Of a stretch of DNA of 64,000 nt, positions 9,301 through 18,894 are shown in pieces (position 1 is the stretch's first letter; each line of letters starts with the position of its first letter). A program made the position numbers and the translations under genes. The notes beneath the pieces are model-generated. The model had not been told where the DNA came from. It made no database searches and saw nothing but the letters and a program-made list of their open reading frames with translations. Source of the stretch: Sinorhizobium glycinis (GTDB lineage Bacteria > Pseudomonadota > Alphaproteobacteria > Rhizobiales > Rhizobiaceae); the NCBI RefSeq assembly GCF_001651865.1, contig NZ_LPUX01000053.1:1116001-1180000 (forward strand). The letters are read 5' to 3'.

Positions 9301-10863
9301 ATGGCTTTGTCCGCCAGCCTTCATTTGCGACAGTCACAGTCGCTGGTCATGACGCCGCAACTGATGCAGTCGATCCAGCTGCTTCAGATGACGCATCTTG
9401 AGCTCGGCCAGTTCATCGCCCAGGAAGTCGAAAAGAACCCGCTGCTTGAATTTCAATCCGCCGAGGAGGCGGGCATCGGCACCGATCGGTCCGAACGCGA
9501 CGAGGCAAGCCTGACCGCCGAGGCGGGCGGCGGGACGGAAGAGGGCGCCGGCCAGGGCGATTTCTACGACAGCGCCACGTCAAGCTCCGGCGAGCGGCTC
9601 AGTGAAGAACTCGATGCCGACTTCGCCAACGTCTTCCAGGACGACACGGCGCCGCAGCGCGCCGATGCCCCGGAACTGCTCGGCCAGTGGAAATCGATGC
9701 CGGGTGCGGGCGGCAGCGACGATGGCGAGGGGTATGATCTCGACGATTTCGTCGCCGACCGGAAGACGCTGCGCGAGACGCTCATCGAGCAGGTCCCCTT
9801 TGCGCTTGGCACCCCCGGCGACCGTCTGATCGCGCAGCATCTCATCGATCAGCTCGATGAAGCGGGCTATCTGCATGCGGAGATCGCGGAGACGGCGGCA
9901 AGGCTCGGCGCGACGACGGAGGATGTGACGCGCGTCCTTCTCGTGCTGCAGCAGTTCGATCCGCCCGGCGTCTTCGCGCGCAATCTCAGCGAATGCCTGG
10001 CCATTCAACTTCGGTTGCGCAACCGCCTCGATCCGGCCATGGAGGCGCTTGTCGCCAATCTCGAGCTTCTGGCCCGCCGCGACTTCGCCAGCCTCAAGAA
10101 GATCTGCGGGGTGGACGAGGAGGATCTCGTCGACATGCTCGCCGAGATCCGCAAGCTCGACCCGAAGCCGGGGACAAGCTTCGAGACCGGCGTCACCGAG
10201 GCGATCATACCCGACGTCATCGTCCGTTCGGCGCCCGATGGCGGCTGGCTGGTCGAGCTCAATCCCGACGCGCTGCCGCGGGTACTCGTCAACCACGACT
10301 ATTTTGCCGAGGTCTCGCGCCATAGCCGGAAGAACAGTGCCGAGCAGGCCTTTCTCGCCGAATGCATGCAGAACGCCAACTGGCTGACGCGCAGTCTCGA
10401 CCAGCGCGCCAGGACGATCATGAAGGTCGCGAGCGAGATCGTCCGGCAGCAGGATGCCTTCCTGGTCCACGGCGTCGACCACCTGCGGCCGCTGAACCTC
10501 AGGATCATCGCCGACGCGATCAAGATGCATGAATCGACGGTGAGCCGCGTCACCTCGAACAAGTACATGCTGACCCCGCGCGGCCTTTTCGAACTGAAGT
10601 ATTTCTTCACCGTCTCGATCGGCTCGGCGGAGAACGGCGACGCCCATTCGGCGGAATCCGTCCGGCACCGGATCCGCACTATGATCAGCCAGGAAAGCGC
10701 CGACGCCGTGCTGTCCGACGACGATATCGTCGATGTCCTAAAACAGGCCGGCGTCGACATCGCGCGACGCACCGTCGCCAAATATCGCGAAGCGATGAAC
10801 ATCCCCTCCTCGGTCCAGCGCCGTCGCGAGAAGCGCGCCCTTGCAAAGGCAGCCGGCTTCTGA
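9301..10863 (+). CDS. rpoN: RNA polymerase sigma-54 factor
   Basis: Alternative sigma factor for nitrogen fixation, ammonium assimilation and C4-dicarboxylate transport in rhizobia; needs enhancer-binding activators. The 520-residue protein has the glutamine-rich activator-interacting region (residues 1-50, QSQSLVMTPQLMQSIQLLQM), an acidic low-complexity region II (about 55-150), the core-binding domain and the HTH. Near the C-terminus is the RpoN box ARRTVAKYRE. GACGGGAG lies upstream of the ATG. The arrangement lptB-rpoN-hpf-ptsN is the conserved order in proteobacteria. Confidence 0.97.
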   Translation: MALSASLHLRQSQSLVMTPQLMQSIQLLQMTHLELGQFIAQEVEKNPLLEFQSAEEAGIGTDRSERDEASLTAEAGGGTEEGAGQGDFYDSATSSSGERLSEELDADFANVFQDDTAPQRADAPELLGQWKSMPGAGGSDDGEGYDLDDFVADRKTLRETLIEQVPFALGTPGDRLIAQHLIDQLDEAGYLHAEIAETAARLGATTEDVTRVLLVLQQFDPPGVFARNLSECLAIQLRLRNRLDPAMEALVANLELLARRDFASLKKICGVDEEDLVDMLAEIRKLDPKPGTSFETGVTEAIIPDVIVRSAPDGGWLVELNPDALPRVLVNHDYFAEVSRHSRKNSAEQAFLAECMQNANWLTRSLDQRARTIMKVASEIVRQQDAFLVHGVDHLRPLNLRIIADAIKMHESTVSRVTSNKYMLTPRGLFELKYFFTVSIGSAENGDAHSAESVRHRIRTMISQESADAVLSDDDIVDVLKQAGVDIARRTVAKYREAMNIPSSVQRRREKRALAKAAGF

Positions 10864-11053
10864 TTGCGGTTTTTTTGGGCTGCAATTGACTCCTTACGAC
10901 GCAGGCGATATGAGGCCGCCGCGAATTGCCGAGGCCATCACTCCACCTTCGGCGGCTTCAAGCGGCCCATCCGCACCCTTGCTGAAATGCTTGGATGACG
11001 AAGGCGCTTGGAATAGACTGGATGCGCAAGTCACGAACGAGAGAGGAAACTCC

Positions 11054-11626
11054 ATGAGTGTGCGTGTATCCGGTAAACATATGGAAATCGGCGAATCGTT
11101 TCGCTCGCGCATCGGCGAGCAGGTCCGCGAGGCCGTAACCAAATATTTCGACGGAGGATATTCAAGCCAGGTCACTGTGGAAAAATCCGGCTCACGCTTC
11201 AGCGCCGACTGCAAGCTTCATCTCGATACGGGCGTGGTCTTGCAGGCGAACGGTCAGGCGAATGAGCCACAGGCGGCCTTCGACGCAGCCTCGGACCGCA
11301 TCGAGAAGCGGCTCCGGCGCTACAAGCGCAAGCTCAAGGACCATCACAACGGCAACGGCCAGAATGCCGCCGAGGTGGCCTATAGGGTGATGGACTCGGT
11401 TCCTTTCGAGGACGAGGAAGTTCCCGACGATTATGCACCGACCATCGTTGCCGAAAGCACGAAGCAATTGAGAACGATGTCCGTTGCCAACGCCGTCATG
11501 GCGCTCGACATGACGGACGAACCGGTGCTGATGTTTCGCACCCCAGGCAAGGAAGATCTGAACATCGTCTATCGGCGCAACGATGGAAATATTGGCTGGA
11601 TCGACGCCGCCAATATCAAGGGATGA
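11054..11626 (+). CDS. hpf: Ribosome hibernation promoting factor, long form
   Basis: Binds the 30S subunit and promotes ribosome dimerisation in stationary phase. The 190 residues contain an N-terminal S30EA domain (about 1-100) and the C-terminal dimerisation domain (about 130-187, VVESTKQLRTMSVANAVMALDMTDEPVLMF-like). This makes it the long HPF type rather than the short E. coli type. GAGAGGAAAC precedes the ATG at 11054; the reading frame is open further upstream but has no good start signal. The standard position is downstream of rpoN. Confidence 0.93.
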   Translation: MSVRVSGKHMEIGESFRSRIGEQVREAVTKYFDGGYSSQVTVEKSGSRFSADCKLHLDTGVVLQANGQANEPQAAFDAASDRIEKRLRRYKRKLKDHHNGNGQNAAEVAYRVMDSVPFEDEEVPDDYAPTIVAESTKQLRTMSVANAVMALDMTDEPVLMFRTPGKEDLNIVYRRNDGNIGWIDAANIKG

Positions 11627-11799
11627 GTGGATTGGGGAATGCCGGCGCCGTCGGCCTTCCCCGCCGTTCTGATCGGCGGGCCGCCGGGAAAGTTCGATTT
11701 TTCTGTGCATGGGACCCGCCAGGCTGAAGATGGTTAGAGCCATTGCGGCATATTTGTGATCAAGTTGTCGGGCCCTGACCGGCGAACGAGGATAAAAGA

Positions 11800-12264
11800 A
11801 TGGCATTGGCAGGCTTGCTGCATCAAAATGCGATCATCCCGGCCATGAAGGCCAACTCGAAAAAGCAGCTCCTTCTGGAATTGGCGGCAAAAGCATCGAA
11901 ACTCACCGGCCTGCCGGAAAGGGAGATTTTCGACGTCATCCTGCAACGCGAGCGCCTCGGCTCGACCGGCGTCGGCAACGGCATCGCCATCCCGCATGGA
12001 AAGCTCGGCAATCTTTCCTCGCTCGTCGGCATCTTCGCGCGGCTCGATACGCCCGTCGATTTCGAGGCGCTGGATGACCAGCCGGTGGACCTCGTCTTCC
12101 TGCTGCTGGCGCCGGAAGGCGCCGGAGCCGATCATCTGAAGGCACTGTCGCGCATTGCGCGGGTGCTTCGCGACCATGACATGGTGACGCGAATCCGGGC
12201 GACCGATTCCGCTAGCGCCATCTACATGCTCCTCAACGAAGACACGACTTCGCACGCCGCGTGA
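11800..12264 (+). CDS. ptsN: PTS IIA-like nitrogen regulatory protein
   Basis: EIIA-Ntr of the nitrogen phosphotransferase system, receiving phosphate from NPr. In rhizobia it tunes potassium transport and metabolism. At 154 residues it has the standard length. The phosphorylated histidine is His66 in GIAIPHGKL. The downstream rapZ/hprK-type genes found beside ptsN in gammaproteobacteria are absent, as usual for rhizobia. A GC-rich inverted repeat (GGCCTTCCCCGCCG...CGGCGGGCCGCCGG) lies in the 170-base gap between hpf and this gene and could attenuate or terminate transcription. Confidence 0.93.
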   Translation: MALAGLLHQNAIIPAMKANSKKQLLLELAAKASKLTGLPEREIFDVILQRERLGSTGVGNGIAIPHGKLGNLSSLVGIFARLDTPVDFEALDDQPVDLVFLLLAPEGAGADHLKALSRIARVLRDHDMVTRIRATDSASAIYMLLNEDTTSHAA

Positions 12265-12504
12265 CAAGCGGCCGCAATGGCGCGACTCGGATCCCTGTAA
12301 CTGACCGAAAACCGGCGCGATCGTGTTTCCGTTACAATGGCGCTGCGTGCATCCGGAATGATCAAGGAATTCAAACGTTCCGCCGCTCCTCGCCTATCTC
12401 CAAAAGAGTGCTGCCGCCCATCCTGAGGGGCTATCGACAGCCTCGCCGTCGTCAACAATAATCCACCACACGGCATCCGATCGGCGATGCGGGAGGAGGA
12501 CATC

Positions 12505-13272
12505 ATGACGGGCAGGCTTTCGGGCAAGGTTGCGCTGATCAGCGGCGGCGCCGGCGGCTGCGGGCTGGCGGCTTCCCGGCTCTTCGCGCGCGAGGGCGCC
12601 AAGGTCGGCATCGTCGACCTGCCGAAGAGTAGGGGCGAGGAGGCTGCGGCCGCCATTCGCGCCGAGGGCGGGCAAGCCGTGTTCGCGGCCGCCGACGTCT
12701 CGGTCTCGGCCGAGGTGAGCGCCGCCGTCCATGCCGTCGAGGATGCCTTCGGCCCGATCACCGTCCTCTTCAACCATGCAGGCATTCTCGCCGTCGGCCC
12801 ATTCCTCGAAACGGAAGAGGCGGAGTGGGACCGGCTGATGGCGGTGAACGTGAAGAGCATGTTCCTGATGACCAGGGCGGTGCTGCCGGGCATGATCGGC
12901 GCCGGCGGCGGCAGCATCGTCTGCACCTCGTCGATCTCGGCGGTGGCGGCGACGCCGATGGAAGTGCTCTACGACACGACCAAGGGCGCCTGCCACATGT
13001 TCGCCCGGGCGATCGCCGTCGAGTTCCGCGACCGGGGTATTCGCTGCAACGCCGTCTGCCCGGGCTTCATCGCCACCGACCACGGCAAGCGCGAGCTCGT
13101 CGGCCTGAGCAAATACGGGGTCGACGTGTCGGACGCGGCGATCGCTGCCCAGCAGGGGCGGATGTGCGATCCGATGGAGGTGGCCAACGCCGCGCTGTTC
13201 CTGGCGAGCGACGAGTCGAGCTTCGTCAACGGCACGCACCTGTTCGTCGACAATTGCTTCACGGCGGTCTAA
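12505..13272 (+). CDS. SDR family NAD(P)-dependent oxidoreductase
   Basis: Classical short-chain dehydrogenase, 255 residues, substrate unknown. The cofactor motif is GGAGGCG (residues 14-20), NHAG lies at 90-93, and the catalytic set is Ser143, Tyr156 and Lys160 (YDTTK). Asp38 after the second strand favours NAD over NADP. I chose the ATG at 12505 because GGGAGGAGGA ends five bases upstream; an earlier ATG at 12487 overlaps that site. It is 12 bases ahead of the aldonolactone-oxidase gene, so the two form an operon and probably act on the same sugar or polyol. Confidence 0.9.
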   Translation: MTGRLSGKVALISGGAGGCGLAASRLFAREGAKVGIVDLPKSRGEEAAAAIRAEGGQAVFAAADVSVSAEVSAAVHAVEDAFGPITVLFNHAGILAVGPFLETEEAEWDRLMAVNVKSMFLMTRAVLPGMIGAGGGSIVCTSSISAVAATPMEVLYDTTKGACHMFARAIAVEFRDRGIRCNAVCPGFIATDHGKRELVGLSKYGVDVSDAAIAAQQGRMCDPMEVANAALFLASDESSFVNGTHLFVDNCFTAV

Positions 13273-13284
13273 GGAGACGCGAGA

Positions 13285-14520
13285 ATGCTGCAAGCGGGTG
13301 GTCATTGGCGCAACTGGGTCGGAAACCAGTCGTGCATCGTCCGTCACCGGGGCGTCCCGGAGAGCGAAGCAGCCCTTGCCGAAATGGTGCGGGAAGCGAC
13401 GTCGGCCGGTCTCAACGTCCGCTGCGCCGGCTCCGGCCATTCCTTCACGCCGGTGGCGCTGACGAGCGGCCTGCATCTGACGCTGTCCGGCATGCAGGGC
13501 GTCACCAATGTCGACCAGGAGCGCAAACGCGTGTCGGCGAGCGCCGGAACGACCATCAACCAGCTCGGCAAGACGCTGAAGTCGAACGGCCTGTCGCTGA
13601 TCAACCAGGGCGACATCGACAGCCAGGCGCTGGCCGGCGCGCTGACCACCGGCACCCACGGCACCGGCGCGGCGCTCGGCAACATGGCGTCGCAAATCGT
13701 CGGCATGCGCCTCGTCCAGACCGACGGCTCTATCCTCGTCGTCGACGAGACGACCCCGGATCTGCTCGAGGCCTCACGCGTCTCCGTCGGCATGCTCGGC
13801 GTCATCTCCGAAATCACGCTGCAGGTGATGGACAGCTACAAGCTTCACGAAAAGCTGTGGCGCTGCGATTTCGACGAATGCATGGAGCAGCACGACGAAC
13901 TCGCCGCCAGGCACCGGCATTTCGGCTTCTTCTGGTGCCCGGTTCCGGAAAGCCGCCATTGCTACTGCCTGCCCGATACTTCGTCCGTCTCGACGACGGA
14001 GAAGACGGCCGACGTCTGCGAAATGAAGGTGATCGACATCACCGACCGGCCACCGATGGAGAGCGCTTTCGAAAGGATCGCCTATTCCTCGGAAATCTAC
14101 CCGATCGAATATGTGCCGAACTTCCACGAGCTCGAATATGCGGTGCCGGTCGCCCACGGCAAGGAGGCCGTCAAGGCGGTGCGCAAGCTGATGCTCGAAA
14201 AGCATCCGACCTGCATCTACCCGATCGAATACCGTTTCACCGCGGGCGATTCCGGCTGGATCAGCCCGTTCTACCAGCAGGACTCGATTACCCTCTCCGT
14301 CTCCGGCGAGCCCGGAACGGACTACTGGGACTATCTGAAGGACGTCGACACGATTCTCCGCCAATACGGCTCGCGCCCGCACTGGGGCAAGCTGCACTTC
14401 CTCGGCGCCGAGGACGTGACGGCACTCTATCCGCGCTCCGACGACTTCCGGGCGCTAAGGGCAAAGGTCGATCCGGAGGGCCGTTTCCTCAACGACCATC
14501 TGCGGCAGCTTTTCGCTTAG
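13285..14520 (+). CDS. FAD-linked D-arabinono-1,4-lactone oxidase family protein
   Basis: VAO-family flavoprotein of 411 residues. It shows the N-terminal FAD domain with the covalent-flavin motif GSGHSF (His52), TTGTHGTG, and the C-terminal ALO-family HWGK signature (about residue 360). Relatives oxidise alditols (AldO) or aldono-lactones using O2 as acceptor. No secretion signal is seen, so it is cytoplasmic or membrane-peripheral. Its partner SDR suggests a short oxidative route for a sugar or polyol, but the substrate is not readable. The pair is an accessory insert between ptsN and the grpE region. Confidence 0.85.
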   Translation: MLQAGGHWRNWVGNQSCIVRHRGVPESEAALAEMVREATSAGLNVRCAGSGHSFTPVALTSGLHLTLSGMQGVTNVDQERKRVSASAGTTINQLGKTLKSNGLSLINQGDIDSQALAGALTTGTHGTGAALGNMASQIVGMRLVQTDGSILVVDETTPDLLEASRVSVGMLGVISEITLQVMDSYKLHEKLWRCDFDECMEQHDELAARHRHFGFFWCPVPESRHCYCLPDTSSVSTTEKTADVCEMKVIDITDRPPMESAFERIAYSSEIYPIEYVPNFHELEYAVPVAHGKEAVKAVRKLMLEKHPTCIYPIEYRFTAGDSGWISPFYQQDSITLSVSGEPGTDYWDYLKDVDTILRQYGSRPHWGKLHFLGAEDVTALYPRSDDFRALRAKVDPEGRFLNDHLRQLFA

Positions 14521-14867
14521 ATGTTCAATAACGACTCGTCGTACCAAACATCCTCATAGTCCCCTGCTACCAGAAATCGCCACCCGGGCGGCAAAGCAAG
14601 GTACTTCTGCACCTGTGGACACCAAGCACGCAAATGCTGCACATGCAGCGGCTTAAAGAAATCCGGATCATCAGATAGCTCGTCACCGGCCCATATAAAC
14701 CAGCCGGTGGTGTCGCCCTCCGGCGGATGGCGCAAGCCGTTGATGGGCGTTGTGCCATTCCGTCCGTTCAGAGCTATTCCCACCTTCATCCCTGATGGTG
14801 AAGGGTAATAAGCCGCGCCATACTTCTCACAGATTTCTTTCTGTGCGCTTTCGTTTGCGTCGGTCAC
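14517..14867 (-). CDS. Imm33-like (DUF2185-like) small protein
   Basis: About 116 residues with features of the Imm33/DUF2185 group. It has an internal [24 protein letters not shown] block, then [16 protein letters not shown] near the C-terminus. Imm33 proteins are predicted immunity proteins of polymorphic toxin systems, but many homologues are stand-alone and of unknown role. No toxin gene lies nearby. It follows grpE by about 20 bases on the same strand, so it probably shares its transcript. There is no ATG: GTG at 14867 or TTG at 14873 are the candidate starts. Its stop overlaps the convergent oxidase gene by four bases. Confidence 0.6.
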   Translation of the reverse strand: MTDANESAQKEICEKYGAAYYPSPSGMKVGIALNGRNGTTPINGLRHPPEGDTTGWFIWAGDELSDDPDFFKPLHVQHLRAWCPQVQKYLALPPGWRFLVAGDYEDVWYDESLLNI

Positions 14868-14889
14868 GGCCAAAACCCGTCTTTTGCCG

Positions 14890-15519
14890 TCAGGCGGCCG
14901 GCGTCTCGCTTTCCGCGGCGGCGACCTTCGGGCCGCCCTTGGCGACGCCGACCATGGCCGGGCGCAGGACGCGTTCGCCGATCGTGTAGCCGGCCTGCAC
15001 GACCTGGACGACGGTGTTGTTCGGAACTTCGGGGTTCGGAACCTCGAACATGGCCTGATGGAAGTTCGGATCGAACTTCTGGCCGGTCGGGTCCAGCTGC
15101 TTCACGCCATGGCGCTCGAGCGCCGCCAGCATCGAGCGCTCGGTCATTTCGACGCCTTCGATCAGCGCGGTGAGGCCGGCATCGCCGGACTCCCTCGCCT
15201 CGGCCGGAATGGCTTCCAGCGCGCGGCGCAGATTGTCGGAAACGGCCAGCATGTCGCGCGCGAAACCGGCGACGGAATAGGATTTTGCATCCTTCACGTC
15301 GCGCTCGGTGCGGCGGCGCAGATTGTCCATCTCGGCGGCGAGGCGAAGATATTTGTCGCGCAGCTCCGCATTTTCCGCCTTGGCGAGCTCCAGCGGATCC
15401 GGCGCAGCGGCGGAAGCATCCGCTTGCGCTGTTTCCGCCGCTTCCGGCCCGGCTGCTGCCTTTACAGTGTCTTCCGGCGCCGCGGCCTCAGGTCCGTTCT
15501 TGTTCGTTTCGTCGGTCAT
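14890..15519 (-). CDS. grpE: Nucleotide exchange factor GrpE
   Basis: Releases ADP from DnaK in the chaperone cycle. The 209-residue product has an acidic, alanine-rich N-terminus, a long coiled coil (about 60-110, [22 protein letters not shown]) and the C-terminal beta domain with the GrpE signature ([19 protein letters not shown]). The ATG at 15519 is preceded by GGAGAA; an in-frame ATG about 45 bases further upstream looks unused. It lies downstream of hrcA on the same strand, the usual rhizobial arrangement. Confidence 0.95.
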   Translation of the reverse strand: MTDETNKNGPEAAAPEDTVKAAAGPEAAETAQADASAAAPDPLELAKAENAELRDKYLRLAAEMDNLRRRTERDVKDAKSYSVAGFARDMLAVSDNLRRALEAIPAEARESGDAGLTALIEGVEMTERSMLAALERHGVKQLDPTGQKFDPNFHQAMFEVPNPEVPNNTVVQVVQAGYTIGERVLRPAMVGVAKGGPKVAAAESETPAA

Positions 15520-15612
15520 GACGTTCTCCGAATGTCTTGTCTTTGGTGTGTTCGGCATCATCAAACCAGCGGAAGTCGCTTTGCTTGAACGTTCTGTTGC
15601 CTGGATTTGAAG

Positions 15613-15646
15613 CCGATATCGAGGTTTGAGCCCGAAAAATCAAGGG
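15613..15646 (-). promoter_or_regulatory. Possible heat-shock (RpoH-type) promoter before grpE
   Basis: On the minus strand, CCCTTGAT is followed after about 15 bases by CTCGATAT, which loosely resembles the alphaproteobacterial sigma-32 pattern CTTG...CYTATNT. It lies about 95 bases upstream of the grpE start, in the hrcA-grpE gap. The spacing and the -10 match are imperfect, so this is a weak call. Confidence 0.25.
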
Positions 15647-15676
15647 TCCATCGGTCCATCATCGAAAAGGAATCGC

Positions 15677-16756
15677 TCAGCGCGACAGCCGCGACATGAG
15701 CTGGGCGGTGTAATCGACCATGGGCACGATCCGCGAATAGTTCAGCCGCGTGGGGCCGATAACGCCGACGGCGCCGACGATCCGGTCGTCGCCGTCTCGA
15801 TAGGGGGCGACGATCAGCGACGATCCGGACAGCGAAAACAGCTTGTTCTCCGAGCCGATGAAGATGCGCACGCCCGGGCCGCTTTCGGCAAGATCGAGCA
15901 GCTCGATCAGGCTGTCCTTCTTTTCAAGGTCGTCGAACAGCATGCGCAGCCGTTCGATGTCCTCGCTTCCTTCCAGGCCCTCGAGCAGGTTGGCACGGCC
16001 GCGCACGATGAGGCGGGCCGGCTTCTCGTCGCCCTCGCTGCCCGACCAGATCGCTAGCCCGCGCTCGACCAGATCCTGCGACAGCGCGTCGAGTTCGCCG
16101 CGCACGGTCTCCTTGACCTTCTCCAATTGCGCACGCAGTTCCGGGATTGTCTGGCCCGCAAGATGCGCATTGACGAAGTTCGCCGCTTCGGTGAGCTGTG
16201 CGCTGGTGATGCCCGCCGGCAGCTCGATAATGCGGTTTTCCACCTGGTCATGGTCGCCGACCAGGACCGCGAGCGCCTTGGTCGGCGCGAGCCGAATGAA
16301 TTCGACATGCTTCAGCACCGGATCGCTCTTCGTCGTGATGACCAGCCCGGCGCCGCGGGACATGCCAGAAAGCATCTGGCTTGCCTCGGCGAGAAGGCTC
16401 TCGACCGGCTGGTCGCGATTGCCGGGGCGCACTTGCCGCTCGATAGAGGCTCGCTCCTCGGCGGAGAGGTTGCCGACCTGCATGAAGGCGTCGACGAAGA
16501 AGCGCAGCCCGCTCTGGGTCGGCAACCGACCTGCACTGACATGAGGCGAATAGATGAGCCCCAGATCCTCGAGATCGCTCATCACGTTGCGCACCGAGGC
16601 GGGCGACAGCGACATCGGCAGAAGGCGCGAGAGGTTACGCGAGCCGAGCGGCTCGCCGCTTTCCAGATAGGTCTCCACGATGCGGCGGAAGATCTCGCCG
16701 GAGCGCTCGTCCAGCGTCGATGCGATCCCCTGCTTTTGAGGGTTGCGCAGTACCAT
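15677..16756 (-). CDS. hrcA: Heat-inducible transcription repressor HrcA
   Basis: Repressor of the groESL operon through CIRCE operators. The 359-residue protein has an N-terminal winged helix ([22 protein letters not shown] and [18 protein letters not shown]) followed by the GAF-like HrcA domain. I chose the ATG at 16756 ([10 protein letters not shown]), preceded by GGAG; a TTG 18 bases upstream is the alternative. No CIRCE element (TTAGCACTC-N9-GAGTGCTAA) is seen in this window, so its own gene is not obviously self-controlled. The divergent rph starts 157 bases away. Confidence 0.95.
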   Translation of the reverse strand: MVLRNPQKQGIASTLDERSGEIFRRIVETYLESGEPLGSRNLSRLLPMSLSPASVRNVMSDLEDLGLIYSPHVSAGRLPTQSGLRFFVDAFMQVGNLSAEERASIERQVRPGNRDQPVESLLAEASQMLSGMSRGAGLVITTKSDPVLKHVEFIRLAPTKALAVLVGDHDQVENRIIELPAGITSAQLTEAANFVNAHLAGQTIPELRAQLEKVKETVRGELDALSQDLVERGLAIWSGSEGDEKPARLIVRGRANLLEGLEGSEDIERLRMLFDDLEKKDSLIELLDLAESGPGVRIFIGSENKLFSLSGSSLIVAPYRDGDDRIVGAVGVIGPTRLNYSRIVPMVDYTAQLMSRLSR

Positions 16757-16913
16757 TTCACTCCATGCAAACAACCGTTCGTGTCCCCGCCGAATATAGA
16801 GACCCGCGGTGGCAATGGCAAAAGGGAAAAATCACCCCCCTGCCCCGGTATCACCCGGTTCCCTTTACCCCCGCCATGATCTAGAAGGCTCACCAGATAG
16901 ATAGGAGTTGACG

Positions 16914-17633
16914 ATGCGGCCGTCCGGCAGAAAAACCGACCAAATGCGCAAGGTTTCCTTCGAGCGCAATTTCTCCAAGCATGCGGAAGGCTCCTGCCTG
17001 GTGCGCTTCGGCGACACGCATGTGCTCTGCACCGCGAGCCTCGAGGAGAAGGTTCCCGCCTGGCTGCGCAACGGCGGCAAGGGCTGGATCACCGCCGAAT
17101 ACGGCATGCTGCCTCGGGCGACCGGCGAGCGGATGAGGCGCGAAGCGGCCGCCGGCAAGCAGAGCGGCCGCACGCAGGAGATCCAGCGGCTGATCGGCCG
17201 CTCGCTCAGAGCCGTGGTCGATCTGCCGGCGCTCGGCGAGCGCCAGATTTCGATCGACTGCGACGTGATCCAGGCCGATGGCGGCACCCGCACCGCCTCG
17301 ATCACCGGCGCCTGGGTTGCGTTGCACGACTGTCTGAAGTGGATGGAAGCGCGCAACATGGTGAAGGTCGAGAGGGTGCTCAAGGACCATGTCGCCGCCA
17401 TTTCCTGCGGCATCTTCGCCAACCAGGCGGTGGTGGACCTCGATTATCTCGAAGACTCGGCGGCCGAGACCGACGCCAATTTCGTCATGACGGGCAGCGG
17501 CGGCCTGGTCGAGATCCAGGGAACGGCGGAAGGAAAACCCTTTTCCGAGGAAGAGTTTGCAACACTGATGCAACTCGCCAAGGACGGCATTGCCGAGCTC
17601 GTCGCGTTGCAGAAGCAGGCGATCGCCGGCTAA
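16914..17633 (+). CDS. rph: Ribonuclease PH
   Basis: Phosphorolytic 3'-5' exoribonuclease that trims tRNA 3' ends. The 239-residue product has the normal length. It contains the PH-family motifs [28 protein letters not shown] and [18 protein letters not shown]. The ATG at 16914 has GATAGGAG upstream. hrcA and rph diverge from a shared 157-base promoter region. Directly after the stop codon begins a palindromic repeat that may end transcription. Confidence 0.96.
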   Translation: MRPSGRKTDQMRKVSFERNFSKHAEGSCLVRFGDTHVLCTASLEEKVPAWLRNGGKGWITAEYGMLPRATGERMRREAAAGKQSGRTQEIQRLIGRSLRAVVDLPALGERQISIDCDVIQADGGTRTASITGAWVALHDCLKWMEARNMVKVERVLKDHVAAISCGIFANQAVVDLDYLEDSAAETDANFVMTGSGGLVEIQGTAEGKPFSEEEFATLMQLAKDGIAELVALQKQAIAG

Positions 17634-17740
17634 TGCATGTCGCCCAAAAGGTGTGCAGCGGCTTTAGGACAACGACATGCATAAAAACAAAGACCTAAAG
17701 CGCGTCGCGTCAACCCGTTTGAACGCGACGCGCCTTAGGG
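17634..17740. repeat. Two-palindrome intergenic repeat downstream of rph
   Basis: Begins right after the rph stop codon. The first palindrome is bounded by TGCATGTCG and CGACATGCA (about 17634-17681). The second has arms GCGCGTCGCGT and ACGCGACGCGC around CAACCCGTTTGA (about 17700-17733). The combination is a common intergenic motif of Sinorhizobium genomes, from my memory of such sequences. The second hairpin could serve as a transcript 3' end, but no T-run follows. Confidence 0.75.
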
Positions 17741-17791
17741 CTTGAGGCGGATCGCTCGCCTCGCGCTCACGTGAAGATGAGAGGATTGACG

Positions 17792-18208
17792 TTGACACCC
17801 GCTCTTGAAGGCATCCTCGAAACCGCGCTCTATGCGGAGGATCTCGACGCCGCCGAGGCTTTCTACGGCAACCTACTCGGGCTCACGCGGATCACCCGCG
17901 TCGCCAACCGCCACGTCTTCTTCCGCTGCGGCGACGGCGTGCTCCTGATCTTCAACGCGGCGGAAACAGTGAAGCCGCCCACGGCAGGCGCGCTGCCTGT
18001 GCCGCCGCACGGCACGCAAGGCAAGGGGCACATGTGCTTCCGCGTCGGAGCCCAGGCGCTCGACGCCTGGAAGGGGAAGCTGGAGGCAGCAGGTGTCGCG
18101 ATCGAGGCGGATATCCGCTGGCCGAACGGCGCCCGCTCCTTCTACTTCCGGGACCCGGCCGGAAATAGCCTCGAATGCGCGGAACCCGGCCTGTGGGCCA
18201 TCGATTAA
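17792..18208 (+). CDS. VOC (glyoxalase/bleomycin resistance) family protein
   Basis: Metal-dependent vicinal oxygen chelate fold, 138 residues as read from a TTG at 17792. The two repeats of the fold are visible (LETALYAEDLDAAEAFYGNLLGL and GHMCFRV...YFRDPAGNSLECAEP). Metal ligands would include His65-type and the final Glu in LECAEP, but the substrate is unknown. AGAGGA sits six bases upstream of the TTG; GTG at 17771 and ATG at 17777 are in the same frame and possible. It precedes rdgB by 35 bases and may be co-transcribed. Confidence 0.85.
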   Translation: MTPALEGILETALYAEDLDAAEAFYGNLLGLTRITRVANRHVFFRCGDGVLLIFNAAETVKPPTAGALPVPPHGTQGKGHMCFRVGAQALDAWKGKLEAAGVAIEADIRWPNGARSFYFRDPAGNSLECAEPGLWAID

Positions 18209-18243
18209 ATCGCAGCTGCAAAGCTTGGACGGAACGGAAGTAG

Positions 18244-18888
18244 ATGCGCAAACTCGTTGACAAGACGCTCGTGGTCGCGAGCCACAATGCCGGCAAGATC
18301 CGCGAAATCCGCGATCTCATCGGACCGCTCGGCTTCGAGGCAAAGTCGGCGGCCGACCTCAATTTCGTCGAGCCGGAGGAAACCGGCACGACTTTCGAGG
18401 AGAACGCGACGATCAAGGCGCTCGCCTCGGCCAGGGCCTCCGGCCTGCCGGCGCTCTCGGACGATTCCGGCCTTGCCGTCGACGCGCTCGGCGGCGCCCC
18501 CGGCGTCTACACCGCCAATTGGGCGGAACGCGAGGACGGCAGCCGCGACTTCGCCATGGCGATGGAAAAGGTCGAGAACGAACTCAGGGAGAAAGGCGCG
18601 TCGAAACCGGAAGAACGGACGGCCCGCTTCGTCTCGGTGCTCTGCCTTGCCTGGCCGGACGGGCATGTCGAACTGTTTCGCGGCGAAGTCGAGGGCCGGG
18701 TCGTCTGGCCGCCGCGCGGAACGAGCGGCTTCGGTTACGATCCGGTCTTCCAGCCCAAAGGCTACGACACCACATTCGGAGAAATGAGCGCCGAAGAGAA
18801 GCACGGCTGGAAGCCGGGCGACGCAGACGCACTTTCGCATCGCGCCCGCGCCTTCAAGCTCTTTGCCGAGACCTGTCTCGGCGCCTGA
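18244..18888 (+). CDS. rdgB: RdgB/HAM1 family non-canonical purine NTP pyrophosphatase
   Basis: Hydrolyses ITP, dITP and XTP to monophosphates, cleaning the nucleotide pool. The 214-residue product has the family's [10 protein letters not shown] near the N-terminus, [18 protein letters not shown] in the middle, and [15 protein letters not shown] plus SHRARAF at the end. AACGGAAG precedes the ATG. It is six bases upstream of hemW, matching the conserved rph-rdgB-hemW order of alphaproteobacteria. Confidence 0.96.
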   Translation: MRKLVDKTLVVASHNAGKIREIRDLIGPLGFEAKSAADLNFVEPEETGTTFEENATIKALASARASGLPALSDDSGLAVDALGGAPGVYTANWAEREDGSRDFAMAMEKVENELREKGASKPEERTARFVSVLCLAWPDGHVELFRGEVEGRVVWPPRGTSGFGYDPVFQPKGYDTTFGEMSAEEKHGWKPGDADALSHRARAFKLFAETCLGA

Positions 18889-18894
18889 GAAGCA

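Noticed and set aside
16757-16913. CIRCE operator in the hrcA-rph gap
   Set aside because: TTAGCACTC and its inverted partner are not present.
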